64,000 nucleotides of DNA from Priestia abyssalis (GTDB lineage Bacteria; Bacillota; Bacilli; Bacillales; Bacillaceae_H), in the NCBI RefSeq assembly GCF_002019595.1, contig NZ_KV917369.1:1946417-2010416 (forward strand), in the 5' to 3' direction. Below, one piece after another: positions 33,894 through 43,414 of the stretch. Under the pieces are notes generated by a model that was not told where the DNA came from, did not search any database, and worked only from the letters and a program-made list of their open reading frames with translations. A program made the translations under genes and the position numbers. Position 1 is the first letter of the stretch, and each line of letters opens with the position of its first letter.

Positions 33894-36800
33894 TTGCTTA
33901 AGCTGGAAAAGCATCTTGAAAATAGACTAGAGCTCATTCAAGCACTGAAGGAAGATGTCATTGGCCCTATTTCAATCAACGAAAACATGTTGCCGCTTTC
34001 GACTATAGGAGATATCAAACTACCAACAAAAGATAATTTATATAAACGATACTATCAAAAGGAATCGAAGCAGGAAATTATCCAAAGAAACAACCCTTCT
34101 GCACACTATGTTTCAGGAATGTTATATCCCTATACCAAACCAACAAATTCAATGAATGAATCCAGTGTGGGGGATGAACTAAACCTTACGCAAGAAGAGG
34201 ATGAAAGCGGAGAAACAAATATTTCTGAAGAAGTAGTCAAAAAACTAAGTAAGAGTAAAGCACGACTTGAAAAGGGTTCGGAAAACAATGATGACGATGA
34301 TTTAATCCCACAAAAAAATGAGTTTCTTCCATCCAGTTTAGGGTTGAGTTTTTATATTAAGCTGCCAGAACAAAGTTCTATCACGTTTTATGTTAGAGGC
34401 GGGCGCTACCTGCCGCAAACAATATTCACACTTGATAATAGTCAAAAACAAAGATGGTGGTTCCGCAGCGAGGTACAAGCAAAAGTAATCGTAAACTTCG
34501 ATGAGTTGGTAAGCCACAATCGAAAACCATTCAATAAACTTGTTCAAGCCGAAAATATAAATGATATGAAACTCGAAATACAGATTCTAAGTCGGAAACT
34601 TGAAAATGGTCAATTTTTAATTACTACCAGCTTAACGAATCGCACTGAAATTACATCTAAGACGTATGATGAAATGGACAAATTCGCTTTGTTCCAAAGT
34701 GAAATGGAGGTAGAACTATCTAAAGGGAGGTTTTTAAAATATCCAAGAGTTCAAACGGGGCTTGAAGACGATGAGGAAAAATCAAATCAGCTTTTATACA
34801 AAAATGCTGCTATCTATGGACTCGGTCATAATTGTTCCTGTGATTGGAATGAGGAAGATTATGAGATTAAAAGTTTAAAATCAACATTTTTACCAACGTA
34901 TGAAACGCAGAGTATGACCCCAGATATTAAGGATGAAAACGGAAAAGATTTTTCTGTATCAATGTTGGAATTATCGGGGAAATTCGGAAACAAAGTAGAA
35001 GCGAAATCGTCTTTAAATAAGGTTGTTTATTCCTATGAGAATTGGATTAGCCAAAAAGAAAGCACCATACCCGAACTCGATACATATTATCAGCCGATTG
35101 CCAAGGGTCATATGGAAAAATGCAGGATGTCCCTCAATCGGATGAGAAAGGGTTTAAAACTTCTAGAAAACCCGAAAGTCTTGAAAGCTTTTCAACTTGC
35201 GAACCAAGCGATGATTCTTCAGCAGGTAAATGGCACCGAGATTCGGACAGGCAATGTAAAAGAAGGCAGCTTAGTATACGATAAACCTAAGGAAACGTTG
35301 ACCTTGGATAACCTAAATGAACTAAAAAGCGCTGGTAAAGGAAACTGGAGGGCCTTCCAGATTGCCTTTATTCTCATGGCGCTTGATTCAGTTGTAAGCG
35401 GTGATTCGCCTGAACGAGAAGTGGTTGACTTAATTTGGTTTCCGACGGGGGGAGGGAAAACGGAAGCCTACTTGGGGCTCTCAGCTTTTTCCATGTTCTA
35501 TCGCCGGATTATGGATCCAAATGATATTGGGACAGATATCCTCATGAGATACACATTAAGGCTATTAACCGCAGATCAATTCCAGCGATCATCCCGCCTT
35601 ATTTGTGCTATGGAGCATATAAGGAGGAAGGAAGGTGCAAATCTGCTTGGCTTAGAGCCATATTCAATAGGAATATGGCTCGGTGGCGATACTACCCCGA
35701 ATACAAATGATAAAGCTCTAAAGCAGTTAACCACCTTGAACCTTGGCGGAAAGACGGAAGATTTTATCGTGCGCTTTTGCCCATGGTGTGGTGCTTCACT
35801 TGGGAAGTATGACGAACATAACCAGAAAAAAAGAAGAGGAATCAAATCTCTTTACCATGGTTACAAAAAAGTAAACAAAAAAATGGTCATCCATTGTCCT
35901 GACAACACATGTGAATTCTATGATGACTTGCCGATTTATATCGTAGATGAAATGATATATGAAGTAAAACCGACGTTCGTACTAGGGACCATCGATAAAT
36001 TTGCAATGTTAGCCTGGAGGCCGCAAGCGAGGGCATTGTTCGGATTGGATGAAAACGGGGAACGGGAAGTTTCACCGCCCAACCTGATTATTCAGGATGA
36101 ATTGCACCTAATCTCAGGACCATTAGGAACCATATCAGGACTGTACGAAACGGTGATTGAAGAGCTTTGCACAGACTATCGCTCCAAAAAGCCGAAAAAG
36201 CCTAAAATTGTGTGTGCGACAGCAACTATCCGCAGATTTGAAGAGCAGATTCGTAACCTTTATGGCAGAACTGGTTCACAGCTTTTCCCAAGCTCAGGTC
36301 TCGATTTCGACGACTCTTTTTTTGCACAAACAGCAAAGGATGAACACGGGAAAAACAGACCTGGAAGATTGTATGCTGGGGTTTATAGCCCGACTGTACA
36401 ACTAATGACCTTGCAGGTTAAGACATTCGCAACTTTATTACAAAGTGTAAAACTGCTGCCTAAGGAAGAACAAGATCCTTTCTGGACCTTATTGTCTTTT
36501 TATAATTCAATCAGGGAACTTGGCGGCGGAATGACACTTACCCAAACGGACATCCCAAACTATTTCAACCAAGTTCGCTTTAAAAAGGCAATCAGTGATA
36601 AAGAGCTGTACCGATGGATTAATCAAGCAACAGAATTGACCTCGCGTTTGAAAAGTGGGGAAGTGGCTGGCGCGATTGGGCAGCTTAAAAAGGATATAAA
36701 GGAAAGGGATGTCATTGATATATGTCTTGCCTCAAATATTATTGAAGTGGGTGTCGATATTGATAGGCTTTCCTTAATGACAATTGTCGGACAGCCTAAA

Positions 36801-37397
36801 ACTACTGCGCAATACATTCAAGTCAGTGGACGTGTAGGAAGAAGGTGGTGGGAGCGTCCAGGTTTGATTGTCAGTCTCTTTGCGAACGGACGCTCAAGAG
36901 ATAAATCCCATTTTGAACATTTCCGTGAGTATCATGAACAACTATATGCACAAGTTGAACCAACCAGCGTAACACCTTTTTCAGACCCATCAATCAAAAA
37001 GGTTTTGCCTGCGATAATTATCATTTACCTCAGGCAGATGCTTGATGCCCAAATAGCGAACTCACCGGAAACAATTTCTGAGTATGCAAGCGAATTAGAA
37101 TCATTCAAGCAAAGACTTTTGAAACGGGTTGAGCTTATTGATCCGATGCAAAAAGATGTGGTACAGACTGAATTTGACCGGTTTGTCAGACGTTTAAACA
37201 GCGGTTTTATCATTTGGGAGAAGAAGGACGATGATTTGAATATCGGAGTCATGTACCTGGCAGGCTCGTACGTTAGTGATGAACAAAAAAGATTAGGAAC
37301 ACCAGTATTAATGTCCATGCGGTCCGTTGATGCGCAATGCGTTGGAACGATTTCAAGCCTATTTATGGACATAGAAGATCAAGGAGATGATTTTTAA
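33894..37397 (+). CDS. drmA: DrmA-like DISARM superfamily 2 helicase
   Basis: A 1167-aa protein from TTG 33,894 with GGGAGG upstream. Helicase motifs sit in the second half: Walker A WFPTGGGKTEAYLG (about 517), a Walker B variant IIQDELHLISGPLG (about 732, DELH instead of DEAH), motif III SAT-equivalent CATATIRR, and motif VI QVSGRVGRRWW (about 976). A cysteine cluster CPWCGASL... CPDNTCEF (about 629-670) is inserted between the motifs. The N-terminal 450 residues are acidic and unassigned. DrmA with DrmB forms the core of DISARM, which loads on unmodified phage DNA. drmB follows with no gap. Confidence 0.85.
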   Translation: MLKLEKHLENRLELIQALKEDVIGPISINENMLPLSTIGDIKLPTKDNLYKRYYQKESKQEIIQRNNPSAHYVSGMLYPYTKPTNSMNESSVGDELNLTQEEDESGETNISEEVVKKLSKSKARLEKGSENNDDDDLIPQKNEFLPSSLGLSFYIKLPEQSSITFYVRGGRYLPQTIFTLDNSQKQRWWFRSEVQAKVIVNFDELVSHNRKPFNKLVQAENINDMKLEIQILSRKLENGQFLITTSLTNRTEITSKTYDEMDKFALFQSEMEVELSKGRFLKYPRVQTGLEDDEEKSNQLLYKNAAIYGLGHNCSCDWNEEDYEIKSLKSTFLPTYETQSMTPDIKDENGKDFSVSMLELSGKFGNKVEAKSSLNKVVYSYENWISQKESTIPELDTYYQPIAKGHMEKCRMSLNRMRKGLKLLENPKVLKAFQLANQAMILQQVNGTEIRTGNVKEGSLVYDKPKETLTLDNLNELKSAGKGNWRAFQIAFILMALDSVVSGDSPEREVVDLIWFPTGGGKTEAYLGLSAFSMFYRRIMDPNDIGTDILMRYTLRLLTADQFQRSSRLICAMEHIRRKEGANLLGLEPYSIGIWLGGDTTPNTNDKALKQLTTLNLGGKTEDFIVRFCPWCGASLGKYDEHNQKKRRGIKSLYHGYKKVNKKMVIHCPDNTCEFYDDLPIYIVDEMIYEVKPTFVLGTIDKFAMLAWRPQARALFGLDENGEREVSPPNLIIQDELHLISGPLGTISGLYETVIEELCTDYRSKKPKKPKIVCATATIRRFEEQIRNLYGRTGSQLFPSSGLDFDDSFFAQTAKDEHGKNRPGRLYAGVYSPTVQLMTLQVKTFATLLQSVKLLPKEEQDPFWTLLSFYNSIRELGGGMTLTQTDIPNYFNQVRFKKAISDKELYRWINQATELTSRLKSGEVAGAIGQLKKDIKERDVIDICLASNIIEVGVDIDRLSLMTIVGQPKTTAQYIQVSGRVGRRWWERPGLIVSLFANGRSRDKSHFEHFREYHEQLYAQVEPTSVTPFSDPSIKKVLPAIIIIYLRQMLDAQIANSPETISEYASELESFKQRLLKRVELIDPMQKDVVQTEFDRFVRRLNSGFIIWEKKDDDLNIGVMYLAGSYVSDEQKRLGTPVLMSMRSVDAQCVGTISSLFMDIEDQGDDF

Positions 37398-39311
37398 ATG
37401 GCAAATATTCCTATCAGACGTGCACAAATTATTTCTCCTTTTGGCACTGGCTCTCTTTCTATTTCCCATGATGGCGTTACGATGCTGATGGGCGGCCTAG
37501 ATAAATGGTATATCAATCCGGGTACTAGAGAAAAAAGTAAACATCTTTCTGAGTTTGAAATAGAGGAACCAAGATTGAAAAAAATCTTAGACGTTCAATC
37601 ATTAAGGCTTCCACCCGATTACCGGGCCGGTTATAAGACTGAAGAACCTGCACCTAATCAAGATCTTTATTTGCCAATGGTTCGATTCCCAACTTGGAAT
37701 TATTGCGAGTATTGTAAAAAAATGAAACAGCTTACGTTGATTGATAAAACCACGAGGAGATGTGACTGCGATAAGAAAGGGCGCCTGATACAGGTCCCTT
37801 TCGTCATAATCTGTAAAGATGGCCATTTAAATGATTTTCCGTGGAGAGAATGGGTACATGAATCAGCCAATCCGCGCTGCAACGGAGAACTAAAGCTTGT
37901 TTCTGTTGGTGGGACAACTCTCTCCACGATGAATGTTAAATGTCTTACATGTGGCAAACATCGCAGTCTTATGGGGGTAAATGCAAAAGAAAGCGAGGAA
38001 ATGACAGTCTTAAGTAAACGGCTCGACACTAAATCGGGTCAACCATTTCTCTGTGATGGTTCTCGACCATGGTTTGGTCCCAGTGACAAAAAAGAGTCTT
38101 GCGAATTGCCAATTATTGCAGCCTTGAAAAGTTCTTCAAATGTATATTTCCCAGAAACATTAAGTGCGATTTACTTACCTGGAAAACGTTCAACCGATGT
38201 TGAGAAAATTTTGACATTGTTAGATACTCCCCATGGGAAGCGCACGTTAATGGTTCTTTCGAATATCCCGGACGAAGAGATTCGACTTCAATCAGCCAAA
38301 GCCCTATTTACCATTGAACTGGATGACTTCGAAGACAGAAGCATCCTGCAAGCTTTGAGGATTCGTCTGTCGAACGGGGAGGACGACGATGAGGATATTA
38401 ATTTCGATGGGATTGAAAAATCGATTCGGTTAGAAGAACATTTAGCATTAATCCATCCTAAGGACACGAATGAACTGAAGGTCATAAGTGAATGGAAGCA
38501 ATCGGATAAAGGTGAAAATATCCTTGCCAAATATATAAACTCTATAAACCTTATAACGAAACTAAGAGAAACAAAGGTTTTATACGGGTTTTCACGATTT
38601 GAAGCAAGTAAAACAGGGCTGACAAAGGAATCCATTCGTCGAGGTCGGGAATTATTATTCGGCACCCCGGACTCTCCCGAAAATTCCTGGCTGCCTGTCA
38701 ATACGGTTTTTGGTGAAGGGATTTTTATCGAACTTGACCATGACCTTCTAGAACAATGGGAAAAGTCCAATGGTTTAATGAATGCCAGGTTTCATAAGCT
38801 TGAAGCACGATATAATAATTTGGTGAACCAAGGAGCAATCAAGGAAATGGGCATTAGCCCAAGGTATATACTGGTTCATACGCTGGCACATATGCTAATC
38901 AATGAACTTGTCTTTGAATGCGGCTATAGCGCGGCTTCCCTGAGAGAAAGGATTTATGTGAACACGGACGGAAACTACAAAATGAATGGATTTATGATTT
39001 ACACTTCATCCGGTGATTCCGAAGGAACAATGGGTGGGTTGGTAAGAATGGGGAAGAAGGATTCGATTTTTTCCTTGCTTGACAGGGCCATTCGCAAATC
39101 TTCGTGGTGCTCCTCCGATCCAGTCTGCAGTGACATTGGAAAAACATCCGGGCAAGGATACCATCACATGAATCTTTCGGCTTGCCATAATTGTTCTTAT
39201 CTTCCAGAAACATCTTGTGAAGAGTTTAATATGATCCTTGATCGTGCAATGCTTGCCGGAACTCCTGAACAACCCGAGATTGGCTTTTTTGATTACTTAA
39301 GAAAGGAATAA
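37398..39311 (+). CDS. drmB: DrmB-like DISARM protein (DUF1998)
   Basis: A 637-aa protein starting directly after the drmA stop. The N-terminus IPIRRAQIISPFGTGSLS is typical of DrmB. Cysteine pairs CEYCKKM and CDCDKK (about 105-125) and CLTCGKH (about 185) suggest zinc sites. The C-terminal DUF1998 region has YILVHTLAHMLINELVFECG (about 490), YASSGDSEGTMGGL-like sequence (YTSSGDSEGTMGGL, about 534) and final Cys motifs DPVCSDIG and LSACHNCSYLPETSCEEFN. In DISARM, DrmB partners the helicase DrmA. A 28-nt gap leads to the next gene. Confidence 0.85.
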   Translation: MANIPIRRAQIISPFGTGSLSISHDGVTMLMGGLDKWYINPGTREKSKHLSEFEIEEPRLKKILDVQSLRLPPDYRAGYKTEEPAPNQDLYLPMVRFPTWNYCEYCKKMKQLTLIDKTTRRCDCDKKGRLIQVPFVIICKDGHLNDFPWREWVHESANPRCNGELKLVSVGGTTLSTMNVKCLTCGKHRSLMGVNAKESEEMTVLSKRLDTKSGQPFLCDGSRPWFGPSDKKESCELPIIAALKSSSNVYFPETLSAIYLPGKRSTDVEKILTLLDTPHGKRTLMVLSNIPDEEIRLQSAKALFTIELDDFEDRSILQALRIRLSNGEDDDEDINFDGIEKSIRLEEHLALIHPKDTNELKVISEWKQSDKGENILAKYINSINLITKLRETKVLYGFSRFEASKTGLTKESIRRGRELLFGTPDSPENSWLPVNTVFGEGIFIELDHDLLEQWEKSNGLMNARFHKLEARYNNLVNQGAIKEMGISPRYILVHTLAHMLINELVFECGYSAASLRERIYVNTDGNYKMNGFMIYTSSGDSEGTMGGLVRMGKKDSIFSLLDRAIRKSSWCSSDPVCSDIGKTSGQGYHHMNLSACHNCSYLPETSCEEFNMILDRAMLAGTPEQPEIGFFDYLRKE

Positions 39312-39339
39312 TAGAGAAATAAAAATGGGGGAAGAAAAG

Positions 39340-40314
39340 ATGGACATCGATGAACTCTATTGTATTGGACCAAGGTCCATATTTCAAATTCCAGATTGGT
39401 TTAAATTTTTCTCTTCATTGGGTGCCTATTTAATTAGGAATCCGGGCACTAAACACATCAAAACCCATATTGCAGTGTCGTTACCGGGTGCAGATTTTGC
39501 ACCTTTGGTAACGGCTGCTGGCATGTCAGATACGATTTTCAACCGGAGATTATTGAAGAAGACGATTGTAAATCGTATCACCTCTTTAACGGAGGGACAA
39601 ACGATTTTTTTAACAAGAGAAAATAAAAGAGAGATTTATACTTTTAAGGATATTATCCTACATCCTGTTCCTATTTTTGAAAATGAAAGATGTGCCCGTT
39701 TAGTTTCAAAGGGGATGACGACGATGATTCCAGAAAGAAGCTGGTCGCAGCTGCAAATCGCGTCAGCCGATCAGCAATATAAAAGAAGGCAAATGAAAGG
39801 GTTCGGATTTGGTTCAGCATTTCTTAAAGAACTATACGGCAAAGAAAAATTACTTAGAGCAGCAAGCGAATATACGACGGAGTTTTATATCATTGGTAAT
39901 AATGCGAAAATTTTGGAATTGTCTAGTGCCGAGACGTTAAGCTATCGGGCATTGAAAGGGACATTCGCGGATTTGTTATGTTTTAAGGGAAAACAAAGCG
40001 CCTACTACCATTCAGTAATTATCTCTAATGTGGGGAAGGGGACAAAAGAGGAACAGCTTGAACCCAATGTACCAGTCATCTTTACGGATGCTTTAAGTTA
40101 CTTGAACAAAGCCCATTTATCGTCAAAGAACCCTTCCATTATTTTTTTAAATCGGACAGACGCAGGGGACCGAAATAATGAAGTGGTTTTAGATATTAAA
40201 AGAAGAACATTAGAAAAAGAAACGGAAATCATTACAGGCTCGGTAATCGATTCTCTTGGAGGAATGGAAAAATTCCCTAACGGGATTGAATTGTTGGCAT
40301 GGAGGGAGAAATAA
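39340..40314 (+). CDS. Unknown protein X of the drmAB operon
   Basis: A 324-aa protein (ATG 39,340 behind GGGGAAG; ATG 39,325 is an alternative). It is not the DISARM phospholipase DrmC, because I find no HxKxxxxD motif. It looks alpha/beta: SIFQIPDWFKFFSSLGAYLI, KTHIAVSLPGADFAPLVTAA, YHSVIISNVGKG and a late SIIFLNRTDAGDRNNEVVLD that resembles a Rossmann or RecA-like strand-loop. There is no evident Walker A or nuclease motif. Its stop overlaps the next start (TAATG), so X and Y are translationally coupled and probably form a complex. With Y it adds up to about 834 residues, close to what I recall for DrmE. Confidence 0.7.
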   Translation: MDIDELYCIGPRSIFQIPDWFKFFSSLGAYLIRNPGTKHIKTHIAVSLPGADFAPLVTAAGMSDTIFNRRLLKKTIVNRITSLTEGQTIFLTRENKREIYTFKDIILHPVPIFENERCARLVSKGMTTMIPERSWSQLQIASADQQYKRRQMKGFGFGSAFLKELYGKEKLLRAASEYTTEFYIIGNNAKILELSSAETLSYRALKGTFADLLCFKGKQSAYYHSVIISNVGKGTKEEQLEPNVPVIFTDALSYLNKAHLSSKNPSIIFLNRTDAGDRNNEVVLDIKRRTLEKETEIITGSVIDSLGGMEKFPNGIELLAWREK

Positions 40315-41846
40315 TGGACCTTTGGAAAGACAATGAGATTTTCAATATTGCAAATTCTAATGAGCAATATTATCTCTCAATTCATGATCCATTACTTTCA
40401 GATTTGGGAGAGCAATGTAATATCCTAAAACAAAAAGTGGACGAAAACGGATTGGAAGATGAATTTTTGAATGGGATTTACCTTACAATTAAGAGGGATT
40501 TGATGATTTTTTCAACTAGTTTAATTTCATTTCATCAAATCAAATCGATTGATTTGCAGGACTTACGGTATAAGTTTCGCGAACTCAAAGTGCTGTACCC
40601 GAACATCTACCAAGATTTTTTGAAAGGTGCCCAGCAAATAAAGCAGCTGCTGGAACAGGAAAACAATCCTTTAATGGAAAAAGTGCTTGATTTGGTCAAC
40701 ACACAAACACCTAACAAAAGGGCCATTGTCACAAAAAGACACTTAAAGGATGAGGAGAGACACGCACTGCTTGGAAGGTTCACGACGAATGTCATGGATA
40801 TAAGGTTTTTCAACGATTCCGCGTTCAGAAAATCTTCCGATACCTTTGATGAAGTCCTATTTATCGGCAGTCAAAACCTGTTTGAAGCGTACGCGAACAA
40901 TTGTCCACGGGCGGAAAAAACGTACTTCATCTCCTATGATGTATTTCCTAATTATTTTAAGAACATGGGGGTTTTACATTCACTCCAGCCGGTTTCGACT
41001 GTATATAAAGGCATTAAAAACAAACTAGAACGAAAACCGATTACCACAGCGAAGCTACTTTTAGAAGAAGACCCACCTTCGTTATCGTTATTAGGAAAGC
41101 AATTAGCTGCCAGTGAAGACTTGGACGAAAATGGTGCTGATTCCATTGAACCAGTGGAAGCTAGATTAGTCACACTAGAAAATGATCATGTTCTTTTCCT
41201 TCAAGTTGATGGGAGATATAAAGTTGTTGAGATTGATTCAAAAGCCAAACATGTTATTTCAAAACCTTTGAACATGCTTGAGCTTGATGACTGTCTGCTC
41301 GTATTCCATGAAAGTGAAACAGAAATGCTAGCGACTGTTGCGGACTCTGAGATTTTAAAGGAAAAATCTCAAAAACTTAGACGTATACAAAAATCATGGA
41401 AGAATCGGCTGCGAAGTTGGGTTAATAATAAAGGTATAAACAAAGCCTGTCATATACTCTCGAACAAATACAACATGAGTTCCTCGAAGCCACATAATGT
41501 AAATTACTGGTTAAGAGACACAACGATTTTCCCTCGTAATATGGAGCAGTTATTAAAAGCGCTTCAATATGACGATGATGCGGTTCAGCAAATCCTAACA
41601 GCTTCCAACCGTATTTTGGCTGCTCACCGCCGCGCCGGGAGTTTGGTCAGGCAATACGCTAACCAAGTCATCAAGAATTCTGACTTAAAGAATCTGCTTT
41701 CACAAGGATATCAAATTTTCAGTATCCCGGAATTTCCAGGGGTCACATTTAGCGTCGAGCGAATCGTCGGTATTAGTTCCGAAACATTTATGGTGCATCC
41801 AGGAAAAATTATGAAGGTTTATAATCAAAGTAGTTTGCATGTTTAA
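40314..41846 (+). CDS. Unknown protein Y of the drmAB operon (possibly DrmE-related)
   Basis: A 510-aa protein starting at ATG 40,314 with GGAGGGAG upstream, in a TAATG overlap with X. The first half is helical (LGEQCNILKQKVDENGLEDE, LRYKFRELKVLYPNIYQDFL). A central alpha/beta part, DEVLFIGSQNLFEAYANNCP and TYFISYDVFPNYFKNMG, resembles the second RecA-like lobe of helicases. Then come a strand-rich segment, a basic helix WKNRLRSWVNNKGINKAC and a winged-helix-like VNYWLRDTTIFPRNMEQLLKA. I see no Walker A, nuclease or methyltransferase motif. A relation to DrmE is my guess from position and combined size, not a confirmed match. Confidence 0.65.
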   Translation: MDLWKDNEIFNIANSNEQYYLSIHDPLLSDLGEQCNILKQKVDENGLEDEFLNGIYLTIKRDLMIFSTSLISFHQIKSIDLQDLRYKFRELKVLYPNIYQDFLKGAQQIKQLLEQENNPLMEKVLDLVNTQTPNKRAIVTKRHLKDEERHALLGRFTTNVMDIRFFNDSAFRKSSDTFDEVLFIGSQNLFEAYANNCPRAEKTYFISYDVFPNYFKNMGVLHSLQPVSTVYKGIKNKLERKPITTAKLLLEEDPPSLSLLGKQLAASEDLDENGADSIEPVEARLVTLENDHVLFLQVDGRYKVVEIDSKAKHVISKPLNMLELDDCLLVFHESETEMLATVADSEILKEKSQKLRRIQKSWKNRLRSWVNNKGINKACHILSNKYNMSSSKPHNVNYWLRDTTIFPRNMEQLLKALQYDDDAVQQILTASNRILAAHRRAGSLVRQYANQVIKNSDLKNLLSQGYQIFSIPEFPGVTFSVERIVGISSETFMVHPGKIMKVYNQSSLHV

Positions 41847-41963
41847 AAGTGAGTGAGGGGTTCTGGTATAAAAACTTTTAAACACTTGCAAGTAATCTCT
41901 TAGTCTTGGACATACTGATATTATTAATATAAAAAGGGTGCGTACCGGTACGAAGAAACCAGT

Positions 41964-42349
41964 AGAATTCGAAGCATTATCAGCTTGACATTATCTTATT
42001 AACAGTAAGATGGTACCTACGGTACAACTTGGGCTTTGGTCAGTTGGTGGAAATGATGGAAGAGCGTGGCCTATCGATGTCTCACACAACGATTATGCGT
42101 TGGGTTCATCAATATGGACCGGAATTAGATGAAAGAGTACGGCGTCAGTGTCCCTCTCCAGAAGGAAAAGGACTTTATAAATTAAGGAAAGAAATCGTCG
42201 AGCGAAGCTCCGCAGACTCAAAAGAACTGCATGGGCTTCGCTACTGCCGTTTACGGGGATTGCAGAACGGGAGGGAACAAGTCTTACTCACGGCAGTCTG
42301 CCAGAATATGAAAAAAATCACCACACACCTAGCCAGCCAAGCTGGCTAG
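41964..42349 (+). pseudogene. Chimeric transposase remnant: IS6-family N-part joined to IS1182-family C-part
   Basis: From about 41,966 the frame gives KHYQLDIILLTVRWYLRYNL then LVEMMEERGLSMSHTTIMRW and VHQYGPELDERVRR. This is the helix-turn-helix start of IS6/IS26-type transposases, truncated at its 5' end. From about 42,150 it switches in frame to GKGLYKLRKEIVERSSADSK, ELHGLRYCRLRGLQN and CQNMKKITTHLA, the end of an IS1182-type transposase. The DDE centre of both is missing. It lies between the drm and dpt operons. Confidence 0.75.
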
Positions 42350-42353
42350 GTAT
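42327..42353 (+). terminator. Perfect hairpin at the end of the IS1182 remnant
   Basis: ACCTAGCCAGC and GCTGGCTAGGT pair around CAA. There is no T-run. It is probably the stem-loop found near IS1182-type element ends. Confidence 0.5.
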
Positions 42354-42480
42354 GTGGCAATCTTTCTCGAGAGAAACTATCTGAATATCTTAAAAAGTAA
42401 AAAATCTTATAGAGAAAAAATATCCCTTTCTCTACAAATGAATCTTGATATATCAAGGTTTCTCTCTCAAGTAAATGGTA

Positions 42481-42527
42481 TGGAGCACAGGGGGCTCGAA
42501 CCCCTGATTTCTACGCTGACAGGGTAG
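42481..42527 (-). tRNA. tRNA 3'-half (anticodon arm to discriminator), anticodon GTC; incomplete
   Basis: On the minus strand 47 nt fold exactly as the 3' part of a tRNA: anticodon stem CTACC/CGTAG (one C-C mismatch) with loop CTGTCAG, a 5-nt variable loop, T-arm AGGGG-TTCGAGC-CCCCT (perfect), acceptor strand GTGCTCC and discriminator A. CCA is not encoded and the 5' half (acceptor, D-arm) is missing. It cannot make a working tRNA. A tRNA 3' half is what an integrating element leaves at its far end. Confidence 0.65.
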
Positions 42528-42550
42528 ACGATGTTTATGAATATACATGA

Positions 42551-42607
42551 AAAAACACCTCTACTTGATTTGCATATTTAGTGTGCAGAGCAAGTGAAGG
42601 TGTTTTT
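42551..42607 (+). terminator. Intrinsic terminator upstream of vsr
   Basis: AAAAACACCT and AGGTGTTTTT are the outer arms, with CTACTTG/CAAGTGA extending the stem. The T-run gives a bidirectional look. Confidence 0.65.
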
Positions 42608-42717
42608 CGTTTGGGTACAAGAAAAGCGATTCTATGATCAAGTTCCTTTTTAAACTTTCTGCTATAAGGGTAAAAGAAGAACAGGAGAAAATAAACAACG
42701 GCAGGAGGTTACTTATC

Positions 42718-43152
42718 ATGGTAGATAAAGTCTCAAAAGAAACGAGAAGTAAGATAATGGGCTCGATTCGAGCTGTATCGAAGCTGGAAGACTTAATAAG
42801 TAGTGCGTTATGGGCAAGGGGGCTAAGATTCTGGAGAAATTCAAGAAGACTGATGGGAACTCCGGATTGGTCAATCTCAAAATATAAGGTAGTGATCTTT
42901 CTGGATTCCTGTTTTTGGCACAGTTGCGAAATACACGGAAATATCCCTAAATCAAACACCGAGTTTTGGGAAAACAAGTTCAGTAAGAATAAAGAGAGAG
43001 ACAAGAAAGTAACGGAATATTATCTAGAAAGGGGCTGGAATATTTTAAGGATTTGGGAACATGAAGTCAGACAGGATTTCGATGCCGCCATTGATAAGAT
43101 GGAAAAATTCATCATGGATGCAAAACGAAACAGCAATAAGTCGGTGGTTTAA
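42718..43152 (+). CDS. vsr: Very-short-patch repair endonuclease Vsr
   Basis: A 144-aa Vsr-family nuclease from ATG 42,718 with AGGAGG 9 nt upstream. SKETRSKIMGSIRAVSKLED begins the fold, MGTPDWSISKYK carries the catalytic Asp (Asp50, equivalent to Asp51 of E. coli Vsr), and FLDSCFWHSC and PKSNTEFWENKFSKNKERDKK follow. Vsr nicks T:G mismatches created by deamination of 5-methylcytosine, so it normally accompanies a C5 methyltransferase. The nearest are the methyltransferase at 52,571 and the methyltransferase stub at 55,349. The neighbouring genes are IS debris and dptF. Confidence 0.92.
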   Translation: MVDKVSKETRSKIMGSIRAVSKLEDLISSALWARGLRFWRNSRRLMGTPDWSISKYKVVIFLDSCFWHSCEIHGNIPKSNTEFWENKFSKNKERDKKVTEYYLERGWNILRIWEHEVRQDFDAAIDKMEKFIMDAKRNSNKSVV

Positions 43153-43414
43153 GGGAAGGTGTCTCAAAATCTCGGTTTCTCTATGTAACCTTCTATGCAC
43201 TCACTAACGTCTGTCCTTTCGACAAATTGACTTGTTTTACAGGTCGCGAAAAATTCGGGGACAGGCTTTTTTTTGACATCAAAGTTACCAGTGGATTTTA
43301 CAAACATTTACAGGTCCTAAATTCCCAAATTTTATGCATATAATGTATAATGAGAGATGGAATTGATAGGATTGATTAAGTTGTATTTTCTATAATTTAA
43401 GAGGTGTTTTTTCA

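Noticed and set aside
39340..40314. Calling protein X DrmC
   Set aside because: DrmC is a phospholipase D-family protein. I found no HxKxxxxD motif in X, so only its position would support that name.
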